Positions 41,464 to 50,350 of a stretch of DNA of 64,000 bases are shown here, in pieces. Position numbers and translations under genes: made by a program. Each line of letters begins with the position of its first letter. The first letter of the stretch is position 1. Source of the DNA: Acididesulfobacillus acetoxydans (GTDB lineage Bacteria > Bacillota > Desulfitobacteriia > Desulfitobacteriales > Desulfitobacteriaceae); the NCBI RefSeq assembly GCF_902729405.1, contig NZ_LR746496.1:3348001-3412000 (forward strand). The letters run 5' to 3'. Below the pieces are notes generated by a model. That model was not told the DNA's origin, did not search any database, and saw only the letters and a program-made list of their open reading frames with translations.

Positions 41464-42588
41464 GTGTACAATGTAGACATAGAGACACGACCAAAATTGC
41501 GACCATCCAAACTAAAACTTACCCCACGCAATAATGTAGAATTTTGGTTGGAGTGGGACCCTTCCCCTGGGGGGAAATTTATCCCCCAAGGAGAATTACT
41601 TCAGTTCGAGAAAGATTTTCGGATACTCATAAAAGCTGCCAGTTTGTTGCAATACCCTCCGTCTCGCGCTAAAGAGTTTTTGCAAGGGAATGAATACGAC
41701 CTGTTCCAAAAAGTAAATGGCAATGGCCTCAATAACCCGGAAAGCCCGCTACTGCATTTTTGGGAACGGTACGGGCCACCCTTTCAGGTAAAAGGAAACC
41801 GCATGCCCCTCAGTTCCCTAATTGGGACAGCCCAATGGGTTCAGGAAATTTTAGACATTTACCAACGCATAACCGCACCGGAACGAGCAATGCCGCCAGC
41901 CGTTGGATTATTACGGGATGATTTCATGGCAACAGCCTTCGCCTATGAAGCAGAACACCGGGATAAAATTCCTAAGTATTGGATCAAGGTGTATACCGCT
42001 TTCTTCACTGAAATGCCCCAAACCCAATGGATACCCTCTGATAAGTTCCCCCGTCCAAGAGTAAAAGGTTCTGAAGAGTATTGGTCAAAACTCCCTTTTG
42101 TGCTACCTCATCCCCCTTGTGAAATGCGAACCCCATCGAGGGAGGATCTTAAAGAATGGCAACGCAAGAACCTAATTTTTAACATTACCCATTATTTGTC
42201 AAAGCAAAGGGTGTCTTTCACTGTGGGGAAATCGCTTCAACTCAAAGGGTATTTGACCGATCTTTTGTCTTGCTTTCTTTTAAACACACTGGAAACAATA
42301 GAGGGATTGAAACCCAAAAGACTTTGTGAGTGTGGTTGTGGTGAATCGGTGTATGGTTCAGGAAAATTTGTTAACCGCAGGCACTACGAGAAAGCAAGAG
42401 ATTCTCGCCCTGATAGAAAAATAAAGTCTGGGCTCCGTACTAAGAAAATTAGGTTGGAGATTACTGAACAGCAACATAGGGAGCTGTGTAAGGAGGTAGA
42501 TGATCTATTTAAGAATAATAATTCTGAGCAGTACATCCGAGAGAAGATCGAATTACAGTTGAGAGACATAAAAAGAGCCGGGAAATAA
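41464..42588 (+). CDS. orphan cargo protein with C-terminal Cys cluster
   Basis: 374 residues, not recognised. It is the only rightward gene near attR and has its own promoter. The N-terminal 250 residues are rich in aromatic residues (NVEFWLEWDPSPGGKFIPQG; PLLHFWERYGPPFQVKG). Near residue 305 PKRLCECGCGESVYGSGKFV then NRRHYEKARDSRPDR forms a small zinc-finger-like motif (C-x-C-x-C ... H) as in CGNR-type or HTH-linked fingers. The C-terminal 60 residues are basic and helical. Codon use is more AT-rich than the operon opposite. Position and promoter are those of accessory (for example defence) genes, but function is unknown. Confidence 0.75.
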   Translation: MYNVDIETRPKLRPSKLKLTPRNNVEFWLEWDPSPGGKFIPQGELLQFEKDFRILIKAASLLQYPPSRAKEFLQGNEYDLFQKVNGNGLNNPESPLLHFWERYGPPFQVKGNRMPLSSLIGTAQWVQEILDIYQRITAPERAMPPAVGLLRDDFMATAFAYEAEHRDKIPKYWIKVYTAFFTEMPQTQWIPSDKFPRPRVKGSEEYWSKLPFVLPHPPCEMRTPSREDLKEWQRKNLIFNITHYLSKQRVSFTVGKSLQLKGYLTDLLSCFLLNTLETIEGLKPKRLCECGCGESVYGSGKFVNRRHYEKARDSRPDRKIKSGLRTKKIRLEITEQQHRELCKEVDDLFKNNNSEQYIREKIELQLRDIKRAGK

Positions 42589-42637
42589 CTCCCGGCTTTC
42601 GCCTTGCCCTGTCTATTCCTTTTTGAGCTCGTCCCCG

Positions 42638-42659
42638 TTGTGGTCAAATTTAGTGGTCA
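42638..42659. promoter_or_regulatory. two GTGGTCA boxes near attR, likely integrase arm sites
   Basis: TTGTGGTCA (42638-42646) and TAGTGGTCA (42651-42659) mirror the three boxes near attL (26818-26859), at similar distance from the att repeat. Confidence 0.55.
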
Positions 42660-42683
42660 AAATGCTTCATATGTAAAATAAAG

Positions 42684-42800
<117 letters not shown>

Positions 42801-42897
42801 AAACAAAATCTATTATAACGCAACTCACGAGAATTGCAAGACCCAATCCGGTTCTAACTCCCCCAACTTGATCGTAGACATTAGTGGGGGGGATCTC

Positions 42898-43680
42898 ATG
42901 AAAAACACACCACTCGACCCGGAAGTTTTCTATGTCCAGAAACTCTATTACTTTTTCTTTCTTATCACTTTGTCCTTCATGACTGGGCTGATCTGCGGCT
43001 GGCGTTTTGGCTGGAAGGCAGGGGTTTTGGCTTTCTTAGTTGGTCTTGTCCTTTCTTATCTGGCCATGCTGTTCAAGAAATCTTTCGCGCTGCCGGACAG
43101 GAAGATCGTCGCCAAGCGTATGGCCAAGGAAATCTCCCAGGCTGCCAGCCCTTTGGTGATCGCCCGCTTCGCCAGTCAACTTTACTATTACCTAAAAGAA
43201 AAGGACAGAGCGATCTCCTTGCTGGAACAATTTTTGCCCAGTTCCGATCCCTTGGTCTGTGCCACCCTGGCGGAGATTCATCTCAGGGAGGGAAAAAGCC
43301 GCAAAGCCCTGTCGGTCCTGCACGACAACCCTTATGCCCTGGCCAATCCGCTGTTACTCGCCACCCAAGCTCACATCCTGCGTCAGAACGGCAAGACTGC
43401 GGAAGCTGTCAAACTTTATGAACGTTCTCTCCGCCTGGCGAAAGGCGCCGGATTTCCGCACAACGGCGCCCATAGACTGACTCAGGCTCTCTTGACAATA
43501 AGTTATACGGCGAGTATTCATCACGCCCTGGCCGACTGCTTCCTGGAACTGAAAGATACCGCCGCAGCCAAAAAGCATTATCGAGCCGGAAACCGCCTCT
43601 TGGTCGATATTTCCCTCTGGCGTTCCTCAAAGCCCAGGTTATCGCGCCTTTCCGCGAAATCCTTTACAAAATCCAGCTAA
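42898..43680 (+). CDS. membrane-anchored TPR protein
   Basis: 260 residues from ATG 42898 (GGGGGG six bases upstream; an upstream frame from 42868 has no site). Two membrane helices in the first 75 residues (FFFLITLSFMTGLICGWRFG; GVLAFLVGLVLSYLAMLF) form a hairpin, then TPR-like repeats: ATLAEIHLREGKSRKALSVL, LLATQAHILRQNGKTAEAVK and HALADCFLELKDTAAAKKHY. The TPR part would be cytoplasmic and act as a scaffold. Partners are unknown. Confidence 0.8.
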   Translation: MKNTPLDPEVFYVQKLYYFFFLITLSFMTGLICGWRFGWKAGVLAFLVGLVLSYLAMLFKKSFALPDRKIVAKRMAKEISQAASPLVIARFASQLYYYLKEKDRAISLLEQFLPSSDPLVCATLAEIHLREGKSRKALSVLHDNPYALANPLLLATQAHILRQNGKTAEAVKLYERSLRLAKGAGFPHNGAHRLTQALLTISYTASIHHALADCFLELKDTAAAKKHYRAGNRLLVDISLWRSSKPRLSRLSAKSFTKSS

Positions 43681-43833
43681 TCCCCTATTCTTTTCTCTAT
43701 TTTCCCCGTTCTAAGTTCCCTATTCCAACAAAATTCATTGCGTCTTTCCATTATAATGTGACTAAGCTATTTCATCCGCTAAGATCGGACAAACACCCGA
43801 AAATATAGACGAGATAAAAGACATACAAGTAAT

Positions 43834-44017
43834 ATGGAGAATACAGGAAACACAAGTAACACAAACACAAGCAGCACAGGAAATACAACAGATACAAGAA
43901 ATACAAGAAATACAAAAGATACAAGAAATACTAGAGACACAAGAGACACAAGAGACACAAGAGACACAAGAGACACAAGAGACACAAGAGACACAAGAGA
44001 CACAAGAGACACAAGAG
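43834..44017. repeat. 9-bp-period repeat array
   Basis: Nine perfect GAGACACAA units from 43934 to 44014, preceded by degenerate 9-bp units (ACAAGAAAT-type) back to about 43834. Frames through it encode RDT or SCV repeats and lack credible features. It directly precedes a small gene at 44068, so copy number could affect its expression. The rest of 43681-44067 is empty. Confidence 0.8.
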
Positions 44018-44067
44018 GTACGGAGTACACTAGGAATAAAAGAGATATAGGATCGGAGGTATGCCAA

Positions 44068-44298
44068 ATGCTGCCAAACAATGATGAGGCCTTGCGTTTT
44101 TTGCGTGAATTCGAGGTTTCCTCCCGAGACTACCTGAAGGAAAAAGGAGTCGGCGAGCGGGAAATAGCCAATGCGCAGCTCGACATGCAGTGGAATCTGC
44201 TGCACACGATCCTGCAGCAGCATCCTTTGCCGGTGCGCCGCCGCCAAGCGGGTCCCCGACGACCCGCGTCCAGGAAAGCCCGGGCCACAATTGCCTGA
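44068..44298 (+). CDS. hypothetical 76-residue protein
   Basis: ATG 44068 has GGAGGT eight bases upstream, better supported than the frame that starts in the repeat array. MLPNNDEALRFLREFEVSSR then DYLKEKGVGEREIANAQLDM is helical and acidic; the tail RRRQAGPRRPASRKARA is basic. Not recognised. Convergent with the terpene-cyclase-like gene, with 13 bases between stops. Confidence 0.5.
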   Translation: MLPNNDEALRFLREFEVSSRDYLKEKGVGEREIANAQLDMQWNLLHTILQQHPLPVRRRQAGPRRPASRKARATIA

Positions 44299-44311
44299 TT
44301 TTTTCCGGCGT

Positions 44312-45880
44312 TCAAAAGGCAAAGCGTAAATATTTCTCCCAAGCTTGTATCACTGTTAAAGCCGTGGCCAGCGGTTCTTCATAATTCCAACCCTTGGCAT
44401 AAATTCCTCGGTAAGACGGTCTAAATGACCCGGCAGGCTGTTGCTCCCCTATCAGCCGTTCTACCCCTTTACCCAAGGCCTCTTTTTCGCCCCGTTTCCC
44501 CGGGTAACCGACGGCCGACAGACCCAAAGCGGTCTCCGCCACGGATGAACCCCAGGATCCGTCCGGGTTCTGCGCCGCCCAGAGAAAATCCTGCGCCTTG
44601 CGGCGGGCCAGAAGTATCTTGCGCGCTCCTGTCCAATTTTGCCAGTTGAATCTCCATTTTCCTAAAAGCTCGGCCAGTTGCGCCGTTCCGTAAATCGGAC
44701 CCTCGAACCAGACGGAATCAAGAGCTCCGCTGGTTTTCTGTTTTGTCAGGAGCCACTCCAACCCCCGGACCATGGTTTGATACGCGTCGCGGCTGCGATG
44801 CCGCCCAAGGGCTTCAAGAATATGAAGAGTCACATCCGTGCTCCGGATGTAGACCGGAAAGCCGCACTCCAAATCCGGCGGTTTTCCCCTGAAAGAGGGA
44901 AAAGTGCCCCAACTCCCATCCCGGTTCTGCAGGCGTTTGAGAAGTTCCACTCCCTTGCGGCTTTCCGGCGAAGCGGATAGGCCAAGCAAAGCCACCGCCG
45001 TATCATCCAAGTCCGGTTGGGTATAAGGTGAAGTACTGCCATAACTGCCGTCGGCATATTGCCCGCTTTTAAGCCGCCGCTCCGCTTGCGCCAGGAGTTC
45101 TGCCTCTTCTCGGTCGCGTCCCCCCATGATGTTCAAAGCCCAGCCTACCGACCAGTTTTGCAGATGATCGAAAGCCGGCCAACTCCCATCCCCATACTGC
45201 TTGCGCACGAGCCACTCTCCCGCCTTCCCGACTTTGTCACCGGCAAAGCGCCAGCGTACCAACGCCAGGAGGGCCAGGCTCGTTGCCACAACATCCTCTG
45301 ACCAAGAGCCGTCGCCCATCTGAAAATCCACTAAATACTCAGCGGCAGGGCGGATGCCCTGGCTTTCGTTCGAGGCCAGGAGGGCGGCGGCGACAACGAC
45401 CGGCCGCCCGTAAGCGGGGAGTTTCCTCAACACGGCTTCGCGCAGGATCCCGGGTAAGGCTATTTCCTCCGGGGTTGGACCTTCCAGCCCGGGTACGACT
45501 TTTTGACCCAGGGAGAGAATCATTTCTGAAAACTGCCGGGCCCGGCTGAGGAGCACCACTCGGCTGAGCCAACCCCCTTGGCCGCTTTGAGTCACAGCCT
45601 GAACCAGGCGGGAAATTTCCGGGTCAGGGGAATCCCCCGGATATTTTCCCCATCCCTGACCTTGCCGCTGTTGCCTGAGCCAGGTTATACCCCGTTTCTC
45701 CGCTCCCCCGAAATCCCGGCCTACGGTCAGCAGGGCCAAGACGGCAAGAGCCGTCGCCCCCGGGCTCGCCGAAACCCCATGAGCCTCGTCCAACTTTCCT
45801 GACAGGATCTGGCGCATACCGGTGAATACGAACTGCCGGGCCTGGGCCACGGCCTTTTCCACTTCTCTTTTCTCGACCAT
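44312..45880 (-). CDS. class II terpene cyclase-like protein (squalene-hopene cyclase superfamily)
   Basis: 522 residues against about 630 for squalene-hopene cyclase or sporulenol synthase. The catalytic acid motif DxDD is present at 290-293 (QPDLDDTAVALLG). QW repeats recur: QMGDGSW (187), QYGDGSW (228), QYADGSYG (274), QNRDGSWG and QNPDGSWG. The shorter N-terminus puts DxDD about 85 residues earlier than in squalene-hopene cyclase. It should protonate an isoprenoid to start cyclisation; the substrate is unknown and no prenyl synthase is adjacent. GGGGAGG precedes the ATG. Confidence 0.82.
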   Translation of the reverse strand: MVEKREVEKAVAQARQFVFTGMRQILSGKLDEAHGVSASPGATALAVLALLTVGRDFGGAEKRGITWLRQQRQGQGWGKYPGDSPDPEISRLVQAVTQSGQGGWLSRVVLLSRARQFSEMILSLGQKVVPGLEGPTPEEIALPGILREAVLRKLPAYGRPVVVAAALLASNESQGIRPAAEYLVDFQMGDGSWSEDVVATSLALLALVRWRFAGDKVGKAGEWLVRKQYGDGSWPAFDHLQNWSVGWALNIMGGRDREEAELLAQAERRLKSGQYADGSYGSTSPYTQPDLDDTAVALLGLSASPESRKGVELLKRLQNRDGSWGTFPSFRGKPPDLECGFPVYIRSTDVTLHILEALGRHRSRDAYQTMVRGLEWLLTKQKTSGALDSVWFEGPIYGTAQLAELLGKWRFNWQNWTGARKILLARRKAQDFLWAAQNPDGSWGSSVAETALGLSAVGYPGKRGEKEALGKGVERLIGEQQPAGSFRPSYRGIYAKGWNYEEPLATALTVIQAWEKYLRFAF

Positions 45881-46029
45881 GCGGACCTCCCCACCGTTAA
45901 CACAACTTCCATATTTATACTATGGTTTATGTTAAGGTGGGGCACAAAGTGTCACCGAGTCTTACGGGACCGGAACCCCGAACCTCCCTATGGCGGCTGA
46001 AGCCAGGGGCATACGGCTAAGCCTCTTGG

Positions 46030-46482
46030 TCATGATCCCGGACGCACGTGGCGGCGAATCTCATCCCGGGCCAGAGCGTCACAGCGATTGTTAAAGGCAT
46101 TGTCGGCATGGCCTTTGACCTTGAGCCACTCAACTTCATGCCTCTGGGCCTGAGCCAGCAGGTCCCGCCAAAGATCCGAATTCTCCACTGGCTTTTTCTT
46201 AGAATTGAGCCAGCCGTTTCTAAGCCAACCGGCAAACCAATTTTGGCGAAAAGCATTGATCAGGTAAGCGCTGTCGCTGTAAAGCCGCACCCGGCATGGT
46301 CTCTTCAGCGTTCCCAGCGCCTGACACGCCGCCGTCAGTTCCATCCTCTGATTGGTCGTCGCCGCCTCATATCCTGACAGTTCTTTCTCCCGCCCCTCAT
46401 AGAGCAGAATGGCGCCCCAGCCTCCGGGACCGGGATTTCCGGAACAGGCGCCGTCGGTATAGATTTCCACCGTCGTCAGCAT
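46030..46482 (-). CDS. rnhA: ribonuclease HI
   Basis: About 150 residues. [20 protein letters not shown] carries the first catalytic Asp, [13 protein letters not shown] the Glu, [13 protein letters not shown] the second Asp and [17 protein letters not shown] the His and final Asp, so the DEDD site is complete. Removes RNA from RNA-DNA hybrids. I chose ATG 46482; GTG 46488 is the alternative. The gene follows a GNAT gene by about 30 bases and could be cotranscribed. Confidence 0.95.
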   Translation of the reverse strand: MLTTVEIYTDGACSGNPGPGGWGAILLYEGREKELSGYEAATTNQRMELTAACQALGTLKRPCRVRLYSDSAYLINAFRQNWFAGWLRNGWLNSKKKPVENSDLWRDLLAQAQRHEVEWLKVKGHADNAFNNRCDALARDEIRRHVRPGS

Positions 46483-46512
46483 GGCCACTCACCCTTCGTC
46501 TACACCAGCGGC

Positions 46513-47040
46513 TCACTCATCATCCGCCCCATTTTTTTCCTCCGCCGCCACATCCGTTGTCCTGCGGACTGCGTCACTTTCCGTTTCTCCGAAATCATAG
46601 ATGACGGCCACCTCATCACAGTTGGGGAACTTGACACAGTTAATACACTCTTTCCAAACCTTCTGGGGCATCTTCTCTTTATCGACGCGATGAAAGCCGC
46701 AGCGTTCAAAGAAAACCGGGCTGTAGGTCAAAGCAAAGACCTGGTCGCAGCCCAAAGCCTGGGCTTCCTCCGTTAAAGCGGCGACAAGGGTCTGCCCGAC
46801 ATGCTTTCCTTGTTCTTCCGGAGCTACGGCCAAAGCCCTAATCTCCGCCAGTTTTTCCCAAATAATGTGCAAGCCGCCGCAGCCCACAATTTTTCCATCC
46901 TCTTCCGCCAATAAAAAGTCCCGGACACTCTCGTAAAGTGTGTTCCGCGAACGTGGCAGCATGAGACCTTCCTCCGCAAAATGGTTGATCAGGGAGAGCA
47001 TGTCCTCCACATCCTGAAGTCTGGCCTTGCGCAATTTCAT
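46513..47040 (-). CDS. GNAT N-acetyltransferase, short ArgA-like
   Basis: 175 residues. MKLRKARLQDVEDMLSLINH and AEIRALAVAPEEQGKHVGQT (acetyl-CoA loop Q-x2-G-x-G/H), then VFALTYSPVFFERCGFHRVD and PQKVWKECINCVKFPNCDEV, the pattern of stand-alone N-acetylglutamate synthase-like GNATs. Three Cys in CINCVKFPNC are conserved in this subgroup. A tail rich in Glu and Ala follows. ThpR stop is five bases upstream of its ATG, so the two are coupled. Confidence 0.88.
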   Translation of the reverse strand: MKLRKARLQDVEDMLSLINHFAEEGLMLPRSRNTLYESVRDFLLAEEDGKIVGCGGLHIIWEKLAEIRALAVAPEEQGKHVGQTLVAALTEEAQALGCDQVFALTYSPVFFERCGFHRVDKEKMPQKVWKECINCVKFPNCDEVAVIYDFGETESDAVRRTTDVAAEEKNGADDE

Positions 47041-47044
47041 CCGT

Positions 47045-47596
47045 TCAATTCCTTTCCCTTTTAGCCGTCAGCAAGTATTCACCGAGCGGGACGTATTTTC
47101 GCCGCCCCCGCTCCACCACACTTTCCATCAATGCAAACCCCCGCACCTCGTCGGTTCTAATCGGCACGTCCCTAACCCGTTGCGCGTCAAATCCCCGGAT
47201 TCCCCCGCTGGCCAAAGTTATGTGAGGGCGATACGGCCGACCCTCAGGCGGATATCCTTGTTGGGCCAAGGCCCGATCCAGCCGGCGCTGCAGTTGCACC
47301 AGGCCGGTGCTCTGCACACCCGCCCACAAAATCCGGGGCCTTTGCAAATTGGGAAAGACCCCGAAACCCCCCAGCCGGACCGTAAAGGGCACGCCCGACT
47401 CCGCCGTCACCGCCAAAGCTTGTCCGATGCCCGCCACTGCTTGGGGGCTGACCTCCCCCAGGAACTTCAGAGTCAGGTGTAGATTGTCTCCGGCCCGCCA
47501 ATACCCCTCGACGCCCTCATTGCGGAGAATTCGCTGCCAGGTAAGCAGTTCGCTCAGCGTTTCTTGGCTCCAATTGATCGCGACAAAGACTCTCAT
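47045..47596 (-). CDS. thpR: RNA 2',3'-cyclic phosphodiesterase (LigT/ThpR)
   Basis: 183 residues. Both HxTx motifs are present: HLTLKFLG and HITLASGG, separated by about 80 residues, with MRVFVAINWSQETLSELL at the start and FALMESVVERGRRKYVPLGE at the end. It opens 2',3'-cyclic phosphate ends. GGAGGATGAGCT precedes ATG 47596. Confidence 0.92.
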   Translation of the reverse strand: MRVFVAINWSQETLSELLTWQRILRNEGVEGYWRAGDNLHLTLKFLGEVSPQAVAGIGQALAVTAESGVPFTVRLGGFGVFPNLQRPRILWAGVQSTGLVQLQRRLDRALAQQGYPPEGRPYRPHITLASGGIRGFDAQRVRDVPIRTDEVRGFALMESVVERGRRKYVPLGEYLLTAKRERN

Positions 47597-47997
47597 AGCT
47601 CATCCTCCGCATCGATTATATTTAGGGCGCCGTCCCCTTCGCGGCTCCAGGGCCTCCTACCGGCCAGGCCCTTTCCTTCGCCCTTTCCTTCGCCCTTTCC
47701 TTCGACATCTTCTCTCCTAATTCCTGCCTCACCCTTCAGGGAGACTGCAAAGTCATTCCATAAGCCGATCTATCCGACTTGACGCACCGTTTTAAGCCTG
47801 TCCGGCGAATAAATCCGACTTTGACGAGACTCTGCCCCACCCTTCCCATTCGTCTTCTTTCCGGGTTCGATCCGCTCGCTTTATTCTTGCACCTGGCCGG
47901 CTCTTTCTATGCCAAACCCTGTCTTGACTTTTGAGACCCCGGCGCCAAGAAAGGACTTGAAAAGTCTCCTCGCAGCCCAACCGCCCCCTACCGGGAT

Positions 47998-49206
47998 TCA
48001 AGGAGAAAAACTTCCGCTCAAATTCTCCAGCCGTTCCTTCTGCCAGCCTTCGGGCAGGACCCAGATAGGAAACTGCTCGGGAGCCTTAAGCCAACAATGC
48101 CAACGACGCAAGTCCTGTTCCCATTCCGGCAAGGTCAGCCACTGGACGCGCCCGTCCCACTCCAACCGTCGCCCCTCATCATCCGTTACAGCGGACAGCA
48201 ACGCGCTTTTCTCTAAAACAGCGGCGAGGATCAAACTTAGGCTCGCCTCTGACATCGGTCTCTCCAGCACCGGCAAGACGATGCTCATCTGTCCGTCGGC
48301 CGCAAAATAATGCCACTGCCCGAGCACGGTCACCCAGTTATGCCCCCGCTCCGCCGGAAGCCAAGGCCATTCCCAGGCCTTCCCCCAAAGCGTGGAGACG
48401 ACCCCCGCGCTCTGGTACAGCCAAAAACCGAGCAGGTCCCGTGCTTTCAGCAGCCCGCGCTCCTCTAACCCCCTCAGCTGAATTATGATTTTATCGACCG
48501 ACTGGCGGAATTCCCGGTTAAGATGGCCCGAAGCTTCGACCCAGCCCGCTTTCTGCCACAATCCCATCAACTCGGGATCCTTTTCCCATTTTGCTTTCGT
48601 CCCCAATTCAAACTTCTTTCCCCTGCGCACAATCTCGGCAATCTCCAGGTGACCCCACAGGAATGCGATCTGCTGGGCTTTCAACACGCAGCGGATCCCT
48701 TCGATCCCGGCAAAATAGTCCCGGACAACCTCCAACTGCTGGCGAGCCACCGGATTGAGCCCCTGCCCCCAGGTCCTCCAAGTGGGGCGCAGTTCACCCA
48801 GAGTGGGATAATCGCTCCCGCCTGTCCGTTGCTCCGGCACCAGATACAAACTGGGGGTCAGTCTCTCCCGCCAGTAAACCGCCCTGGCATTCAGCACTCC
48901 CCCGATTTTTCCCATCGCCTCCAGGAAGAACGGCGAAAAATCCGGCGCCACAAAGTAGATCACGGTTTTGGCCCCGTTACTCAAGCGATTTCCCCACATC
49001 ACGCCGGCCAACAAGAGTTCCTCTTCCCGGGGAATGGCGGCACTGGCTACGATACCGACGCGCAAAGCCGTTTCTCCCGCTTGAAAATAGGCGAACTTGT
49101 TCGGCAGATGCCAAGCCTTCTTTTTCTCTGACGGGCACTCCTGCCAGTTCCTCGCTACAAAAAGATCCGCGTGCTCGTCCCACGTTTGACCCCAGTCACT
49201 GTTCAC
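47998..49206 (-). CDS. orphan hypothetical protein (about 402 residues)
   Basis: GTG 49206 with GGGGGAGG six bases upstream. Soluble, Trp-rich (about 20 Trp): NSDWGQTWDEHADLFVARNW, VYWRERLTPSLYLVPEQRTG, LLGFWLYQSAGVVSTLWGKA. The middle EVVRDYFAGIEGIRCVLKAQ then QIAFLWGHLEIAEIVRRGK could bind nucleic acid, but I recognise no domain. It lacks signal and membrane segments. Not in a clear operon. Confidence 0.75.
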   Translation of the reverse strand: MNSDWGQTWDEHADLFVARNWQECPSEKKKAWHLPNKFAYFQAGETALRVGIVASAAIPREEELLLAGVMWGNRLSNGAKTVIYFVAPDFSPFFLEAMGKIGGVLNARAVYWRERLTPSLYLVPEQRTGGSDYPTLGELRPTWRTWGQGLNPVARQQLEVVRDYFAGIEGIRCVLKAQQIAFLWGHLEIAEIVRRGKKFELGTKAKWEKDPELMGLWQKAGWVEASGHLNREFRQSVDKIIIQLRGLEERGLLKARDLLGFWLYQSAGVVSTLWGKAWEWPWLPAERGHNWVTVLGQWHYFAADGQMSIVLPVLERPMSEASLSLILAAVLEKSALLSAVTDDEGRRLEWDGRVQWLTLPEWEQDLRRWHCWLKAPEQFPIWVLPEGWQKERLENLSGSFSP

Positions 49207-49276
49207 AGGCATCCTCCCCCAGCGTTATTCATATACATGTTTACGCTTCCGGGAAAGGCAAAATACCTATAAATAC

Positions 49277-49303
49277 CAAAAAGACCCCGAAAATCGAGGT
49301 CTT
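49277..49303 (-). terminator. intrinsic terminator of the Psr/Phs-type operon
   Basis: On the minus strand AAGACC-TCG-ATTTTCGG-GGTCTT is followed by TTTTTGG. A second GTGGTGCCGGC/GCCGGCGCCAC hairpin lies at 49341-49371 just after the NrfD-type gene stop. Confidence 0.7.
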
Positions 49304-49424
49304 CCCGGCCGGGGCAAAGATTATGGCGCACCAAGAATTGTGGTGCCGGCGAGGCCTTTGCCGGCGCCACAGCGACCCCGCCGCCCAGCCCCGACCCGTT
49401 AAACAGTGGCAGGGCCGGTTCGCC

Positions 49425-50348
49425 TTACTTAAACAGCTGCCCCGCATAGACGACGAAACAACGCAGGGCCAGGCCCCCGATCACGACCAGGCTGCAGGAG
49501 GGCAACACTAAGTTCTTATGCCGGGAAACTCCGTAGAGCGAAAGCAGCAGAGGCAATATCAAACCAATCATCACAACACCCAGCCAGAACAAGGCCGCTA
49601 AGTTCCCGCTGAAAAACACGGCCCGCACAGAAGCGTAGAGAACCGCCACGAGCAGTATTTCGATCACAATGAGAACTATGTCTATTTTCTTGTACACGGT
49701 CAAATCGTCACACGTGCCCGCTCCGAGCAAGGTTGCCGCCAGTCCGGTGGAGAGAGCGGAAACCAGGAACAAAAAAGGCAGGAAAGGCACTCCGGCTATT
49801 CCCGGCAGGTGAGTGCTCCAGAAGACATTGGTAGAGACCGCCGACAGCAAAAAGCCGGTGTATGTCGCGGTGCCCAAGGCAAACAGCGCGCCCAAGAAGG
49901 CAACTATACCGCGTCCTCCCACTGTCCCGGCGGCCTTAGTTGCGGCCGTCTCGTTCGCAGCCCTGCCCACTCTGACTTGAACCTTGCTGCCAACCTTGAC
50001 GGAGGTCCAAACCAGATAGGCGTACAGCAAAGAGAGGACGGTGAAGATCGAGATGATAAATACCCCGATAGACATGACAGAGCCGAAATTAACGTTGAAA
50101 ATAAGTTTCCAAAAACTCAACGGACGGCCCAAATCGAAGACCAAAAGTCCCAGCCCAACGATGATTGCCACCGGCGCGAGGAAAGCTCCGGAACGAATGA
50201 CTCTCGCTTGGCCGTTCTTCTTAAATAAATCGGTCAGAGAGGCCGTCAAGAAAGCTCCTCCGGCAATGCCTGCCAAGAAAAGATAAACGGCAATCAGCCA
50301 GCCCCAAATCACCGGGTTCGCGGCACCGGCACCCCAAGTTATATCCAT
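49425..50348 (-). CDS. NrfD/PsrC-type membrane subunit of molybdopterin oxidoreductase
   Basis: 307 residues with about eight or nine membrane helices. WGWLIAVYLFLAGIAGGAFL is the NrfD signature with the quinone-site region, followed by VFDLGRPLSFWKLIFN and STHLPGIAGVPFLPFLF. It accepts electrons from menaquinol and passes them to the iron-sulfur subunit. A hydrophilic loop (ANETAATKAAGTVGGRG) is longer than usual. AAGGAGTG precedes ATG 50348, two bases after the ferredoxin-type subunit stop. Confidence 0.92.
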   Translation of the reverse strand: MDITWGAGAANPVIWGWLIAVYLFLAGIAGGAFLTASLTDLFKKNGQARVIRSGAFLAPVAIIVGLGLLVFDLGRPLSFWKLIFNVNFGSVMSIGVFIISIFTVLSLLYAYLVWTSVKVGSKVQVRVGRAANETAATKAAGTVGGRGIVAFLGALFALGTATYTGFLLSAVSTNVFWSTHLPGIAGVPFLPFLFLVSALSTGLAATLLGAGTCDDLTVYKKIDIVLIVIEILLVAVLYASVRAVFFSGNLAALFWLGVVMIGLILPLLLSLYGVSRHKNLVLPSCSLVVIGGLALRCFVVYAGQLFK

Positions 50349-50350
50349 CG

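Noticed and set aside
43779-44322. Long frames encoding SCV or LVS repeats on the minus strand
   Set aside because: They are translations of the 9-bp repeat array and lack start signals.
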